Shown: positions 16,577 to 19,104 of the stretch, piece by piece
How the letters are laid out: each line of letters begins with the position of its first letter
How positions within the stretch are numbered: position 1 is the first letter of the stretch
From: Bacilli bacterium
Lineage (GTDB): Bacteria > Bacillota_I > Bacilli_A > ML615J-28 > CAG-698
Length of the DNA stretch: 19,104 nucleotides
Assembly (NCBI GenBank): GCA_023228385.1
Contig: JALOBF010000015.1
Location: 1-19,104, forward strand
Direction of reading: 5' to 3'
Program-made: the position numbers and the translations under genes
The notes under the pieces: model-generated
The model's input: only the letters and a program-made list of their open reading frames with translations
The model's database searches: none
Told to the model about the DNA's origin: nothing

Positions 16577-16605
16577 TTGCAATAGAATATAAATAATGAT
16601 ATAAT
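16577..16605 (+). promoter_or_regulatory. Promoter of the tyrosine-leader and ABC transporter operon
   Basis: TTGCAA (16577-16582), a 17-base spacer and a perfect TATAAT (16600-16605) with an extended TGA just before it. The expected start point is near 16612, only a few bases before the leader peptide ribosome binding site TAAGGAG (16617-16623). Confidence 0.75.
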
Positions 16606-16630
16606 GATTTAACTTGTAAGGAGTAAAATT

Positions 16631-16696
16631 ATGATGAAATTAGTTAAAGTCAACTACTATTACTATTATTACTTTCCAAGAAGGTGTCGTGGGTAA
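16631..16696 (+). CDS. Tyrosine-rich leader peptide (attenuator peptide)
   Basis: This is a 21-codon open frame: MMKLVKVN, then six consecutive tyrosine codons (16655-16672, TAC and TAT mixed), then F-P-R-R-C-R-G and TAA. TAAGGAG at 16617-16623 sits 7 bases before ATG 16631, and the promoter is immediately upstream. A run of one amino acid in a tiny well-initiated frame, followed by competing helices and a terminator, is the signature of ribosome-mediated attenuation, as in the enteric trp, his and phe leaders. The peptide itself probably has no function; the ribosome's position on it reports the level of charged tRNA-Tyr. The controlled genes encode an amino-acid-type ABC transporter starting at 16882. 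Confidence 0.9.
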   Translation: MMKLVKVNYYYYYYFPRRCRG

Positions 16697-16697
16697 A

Positions 16698-16860
16698 AAC
16701 ACTTATAAATTCTTGGCTTTTTCTTGAGGAAGTAAGTCATAATTTAAATCCAGTGTTATTACATGACATCTATTGATAAATAGTTGTGAAAGTAATAACA
16801 TGGAATAGTTTAAAATTAAATTATCAATGTGTTATTACTGATGTAATGACACATTTTTTT
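16698..16860 (+). promoter_or_regulatory. Tyrosine attenuator with mutually exclusive RNA helices
   Basis: Four segments can pair in a chain. Segment 0 (AACACT, 16698-16703, plus TAAATT 16706-16711) pairs with the start of segment 1 (AGTGTT, 16752-16757, plus AATTTA 16741-16746). Segment 1 (TGTTATTAC, 16754-16762) pairs perfectly with segment 2 (GTAATAACA, 16792-16800). Segment 2 pairs equally well with segment 3 (TGTTATTAC, 16830-16838). Segment 3 pairs with segment 4 to make the terminator. A ribosome finishing at the TAA (16694-16696) would cover segment 0, so 1:2 and the terminator form. A ribosome stalled on the Tyr codons leaves 0:1 free to form, which releases segment 2 to sequester segment 3. 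The pairings are seen; the mechanism is inferred. Confidence 0.8.
16826..16860 (+). terminator. Attenuator terminator before the ABC transporter
   Basis: The 13-bp stem 16826-16838 / 16843-16855 has one G-U pair and a four-base loop (TGAT). A T run follows at 16854-16860. It lies 21 bases before the lipoprotein start codon and just upstream of its AAGGAGGAG site (16869-16876), so it can only act as a conditional terminator for the downstream operon. Confidence 0.9.
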
Positions 16861-16881
16861 ATTATCATAAGGAGGAGAAAG

Positions 16882-17862
16882 ATGAAATTAAAAAAACTAT
16901 TTATTTTATTGTTAATCTTTATTGGCGGTGCATCTTTAATCGGATGTGAAGACAGCAATCTTATTCAAATTGGAATATTGCAATATCTTGAACACAATGC
17001 TTTATCGGAAGCAAGAAGAGGTTTTATTGACGGTTTGGCGGAAGCGGACTTTGTTGACGGAAAAAATATTAAAATAAAGGTTTATAACCCGGAAACAGAT
17101 GCCCCAACCATGGCGCTTCAGGCGAAGAAATTGGTTCGTTCATCCGATCTTATTCTGGCAATTGCCACTCCGGCAGCCAGTGCCGTTGTTAATGAAGCCA
17201 AAGAAAGAGGAAAAAATATTCCGATTCTCTTTACGGCGGTAACCGATCCGGTTGATGCCAAATTAATCGAAAGCAATGAGCATCCGGGCGGCAATGTTAC
17301 CGGAACGAACGATATGAATCCGATTCCGGAACAGATTTCACTTGTTAAGGAACTTGTTCCCAATGCCACCAAATTAGGTATTATTTATACCGGAAGTGAA
17401 CCCAATTCCGAAGTCCAAGCCGGAATTGCAAAAATCGAAGCGGAAAAAATCGGCTTACAAGTGACGGTAAAAACGATTGAATCGATTAATGATTTGCAAC
17501 AGGTAGCCAATCAGTTGGCCGCCGCTGTTGACGTGCTTTATATTCCTACGGACAATGCCATTGCTGGGGCCATGGGAATTATCAATGAGATTGTGCGGCA
17601 AAAGAAAATTCCCGCCATTGTCGGTGAGCCTAACAATGTCGATGCCGGCGGCTCTATTACTTATGGTGTCGATTATTATAATTTGGGTAAAGAAACAGCA
17701 TTAATGGCGATAAAAATTTTAAGAGATAAGGTAAGCCCAAAAGATATACCGTCAACCGGATTAAGCGAATATTCGCTTGTTATCAATAAAAAACAGCTGG
17801 ATTTAATCGGTGTTGCGGTTCCTCAAGAATTATTGGATAAAGCCGACAAGATTATTGAGTAA
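16882..17862 (+). CDS. TrpX-like ABC transporter substrate-binding lipoprotein, probably for tyrosine
   Basis: This is the extracellular binding component of an aromatic-amino-acid-type importer, 326 residues. ATG 16882 follows AAGGAGGAG (16869-16876); a longer frame back to a GTG at 16786 would run through the attenuator terminator and is rejected. The signal peptide has a canonical lipobox S-L-I-G-C (Cys22). The mature part matches the ABC_sub_bind (PF04392) pattern: I-G-I-L-Q-Y-L-E-H-N-A-L, G-F-I-D-G-L, Y-N-P-E-T-D, P-I-L-F-T-A-V-T-D-P-V-D-A, G-G-N-V-T-G-T-N-D and A-G-G-S-I-T-Y-G-V-D-Y-Y. This family includes the T-box-regulated TrpX transporters of Gram-positives. The hexa-tyrosine leader upstream is the basis for proposing tyrosine as ligand. 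Confidence 0.92.
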   Translation: MKLKKLFILLLIFIGGASLIGCEDSNLIQIGILQYLEHNALSEARRGFIDGLAEADFVDGKNIKIKVYNPETDAPTMALQAKKLVRSSDLILAIATPAASAVVNEAKERGKNIPILFTAVTDPVDAKLIESNEHPGGNVTGTNDMNPIPEQISLVKELVPNATKLGIIYTGSEPNSEVQAGIAKIEAEKIGLQVTVKTIESINDLQQVANQLAAAVDVLYIPTDNAIAGAMGIINEIVRQKKIPAIVGEPNNVDAGGSITYGVDYYNLGKETALMAIKILRDKVSPKDIPSTGLSEYSLVINKKQLDLIGVAVPQELLDKADKIIE

Positions 17863-17870
17863 AGCTTAAT

Positions 17871-18779
17871 ATGGAAGTTATATTTTATATATTGCAAGAT
17901 GCGGTTGAAATTGGGCTTATATGGTCGCTTATGACTTTGGGAATATTTATTTCTTTTCGGGTTTTGGAATTTGCTGATTTGACGGCGGAAGGAGCGGTTA
18001 CTTTAGGCAGTGCTATTTCGGTTGCTTTATTATTAAACAATGTTCCTCCTTTGGTTGCCACAATTATTGCTTTAATCGGCGGCTTTGTTGCCGGAGCGAT
18101 CACCGGTCTGCTGCATACCAAACTTAAAATACCCGCCATTTTGGCCGGTATTATCAGTATGACCGGTTTGTATTCAATTAATCTGAGGATTATGGGTAAG
18201 GCTTCAATTTATGTCGGCGATAACAGTACTATTTATTCCTTTTTCCAAACATTAATTGAGGAACCTTTTATGGCGAAAACACTAACCACGATAATTGTTG
18301 TCGTATTAATATTCCTCATTCTTTATTGTTTTTTTGGTACGGAAATCGGCATGTCGATTCGCGCTACCGGAATGAATCAAAAAATGGCTCGAGCTCAGGG
18401 CATCAATACCGACATTATGATTATCTTGGGTTTGGCGATTGCCAATGCTTTAATCGCCTTAAGCGGGGCCTTAAGCGCACAAAGTGATAAAAGCGCAAAT
18501 ATGGACATCGGTAAAGGAACGATTGTTATCGGCTTGGCATCGATTATTCTTGGTGAAGTTATTTTCGGGAAACGCACTTTTAAAAATTGGCTGATTTCCG
18601 TAATTTTAGGAAGTGTAATCTATCAAGCCTTGGTTGGTATTGCCATTGCTTTAGGGCTTAATCCTAACGATTTAAAACTTCTTCAAGCGATATTAATTGC
18701 TTTTATTTTGGCGATGCCTTTAATTAAAAAGAAACAGGCAAAAAGGTCAAGCCGAAAAGAGGTGGTTAATCATGCTTAA
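17871..18779 (+). CDS. TrpY-like ABC transporter permease
   Basis: This is the membrane subunit of the same importer, 302 residues, BPD_transp_2 type. The protein is strongly hydrophobic with roughly eight or nine helices. It shows the typical early motif F-R-V-L-E-F-A-D-L-T-A-E-G-A-V-T-L-G (about 29-46) and the cytoplasmic coupling segment G-T-E-I-G-M-S-I-R-A-T-G-M-N-Q-K-M-A-R-A-Q-G-I (about 156-178), then S-G-A-L-S-A-Q. ATG 17871 lies nine bases after the lipoprotein stop with no strong binding site, suggesting translational coupling. The end overlaps the ATPase gene by eight bases. The substrate is inferred from the attenuator. Confidence 0.92.
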   Translation: MEVIFYILQDAVEIGLIWSLMTLGIFISFRVLEFADLTAEGAVTLGSAISVALLLNNVPPLVATIIALIGGFVAGAITGLLHTKLKIPAILAGIISMTGLYSINLRIMGKASIYVGDNSTIYSFFQTLIEEPFMAKTLTTIIVVVLIFLILYCFFGTEIGMSIRATGMNQKMARAQGINTDIMIILGLAIANALIALSGALSAQSDKSANMDIGKGTIVIGLASIILGEVIFGKRTFKNWLISVILGSVIYQALVGIAIALGLNPNDLKLLQAILIAFILAMPLIKKKQAKRSSRKEVVNHA

Positions 18780-19104
18780 AATAACTAACATAACAAAAGT
18801 TTTCAATAAAGATTTAAACCCCGAAGATGTTAAGGTTGCCTTGGACAATGTTTCTTTGGAGATTAAAGAAGGAGAGTTTGTTACGGTAATCGGCGGCAAC
18901 GGCAGCGGGAAAACAACCTTGCTTAATGTTATATCCGGTTCTGTTATCCCGGACGGTGGCAGTATTGTTATTAACGGAGTTGAGGTCACGCATTTAAAGG
19001 AACATAAAAGAGCCCAATACATCGGCATTGTCTTTCAGAATCCGCTATCGGGAACGGCCGCCAATATGTCACTGGAGGAAAATCTTTCCGTGGCATACCG
19101 GCGG
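18772..19104 (+). CDS. TrpZ-like ABC transporter ATP-binding protein (3' end outside window)
   Basis: The first 111 residues of the ATPase of this importer are present; the frame is still open at the window edge. ATG 18772 follows AGAGGTGG (18758-18765) and overlaps the permease by eight bases. Walker A is G-G-N-G-S-G-K-T (41-48) and the Q-loop reads V-F-Q-N-P-L-S-G-T-A-A-N-M-S-L-E-E-N-L, the characteristic version in TrpXYZ-like systems, ending A-Y-R-R. The signature and Walker B motifs would lie beyond the window. Confidence 0.95.
   Translation, partial: MLKITNITKVFNKDLNPEDVKVALDNVSLEIKEGEFVTVIGGNGSGKTTLLNVISGSVIPDGGSIVINGVEVTHLKEHKRAQYIGIVFQNPLSGTAANMSLEENLSVAYRR

Noticed and set aside
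16612..16868. T-box riboswitch upstream of the TrpX-like transporter
   Set aside because: No T-box consensus (AGGGTGGNACCGCG-like) or Stem I features are present, and a translated Tyr-codon run explains amino-acid sensing better.
16786..16881. Longer N-terminus of the binding lipoprotein from GTG 16786
   Set aside because: It would be translated through the terminator hairpin, has no ribosome binding site, and hides a standard lipoprotein signal peptide that begins at 16882.

Overview
The window comes from a low-GC, Gram-positive-type bacterium (Bacillota or a close relative of the Mollicutes that uses the standard code). TGA is used as a stop several times, genes are packed with 4-11 base overlaps, AGGAGG-type ribosome binding sites are common, and there are two probable lipoproteins. 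No rRNA, tRNA, CRISPR array or insertion sequence was seen. All complete genes lie on the + strand.

Region 1 (1-9231) is a tightly overlapping operon that looks like a beta-1,2-glucan (sophoro-oligosaccharide) utilisation locus. It holds the 3' end of a DUF5696-like gene, two MalF/MalG-type sugar ABC permeases, a membrane-anchored GH144-like endo-beta-1,2-glucanase, a GH94 1,2-beta-oligoglucan phosphorylase and a GH3 beta-glucosidase, and it closes with a clean Rho-independent terminator. The likely flow is: polymer cut outside the cell, oligomers imported, then phosphorolysis to glucose-1-phosphate plus hydrolysis of the shortest pieces. The sugar-binding protein and the ATPase are not in the window.

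Region 2 (about 9240-12420) is visibly more AT-rich and looks like an accessory island. It has two exported or membrane-anchored proteins that share a roughly 120-residue domain: two tandem copies in the first gene, and one copy in front of a matrixin-like zinc protease in the second. A gene-poor stretch with several hairpins follows.

Region 3 (12457-16462) is a corrinoid-dependent methyl-transfer operon. It contains an unrecognised membrane protein, a corrinoid-binding protein, two URO-D-superfamily methyltransferases (one with a full H-x-C...C zinc site, one lacking the last Cys) and a stand-alone GyrI-like ligand-binding protein.

Region 4 (16577-19104) is the most striking part. A good promoter is followed at once by a 21-codon leader peptide with six consecutive tyrosine codons and then a Phe. 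Next come mutually exclusive RNA helices ending in a strong terminator placed directly before a TrpXYZ-like amino-acid ABC transporter (binding lipoprotein, permease, start of the ATPase). This reads as ribosome-mediated transcription attenuation responding to charged tRNA-Tyr, in a lineage and transporter family where T-box control would be expected, and it suggests the transporter imports tyrosine.
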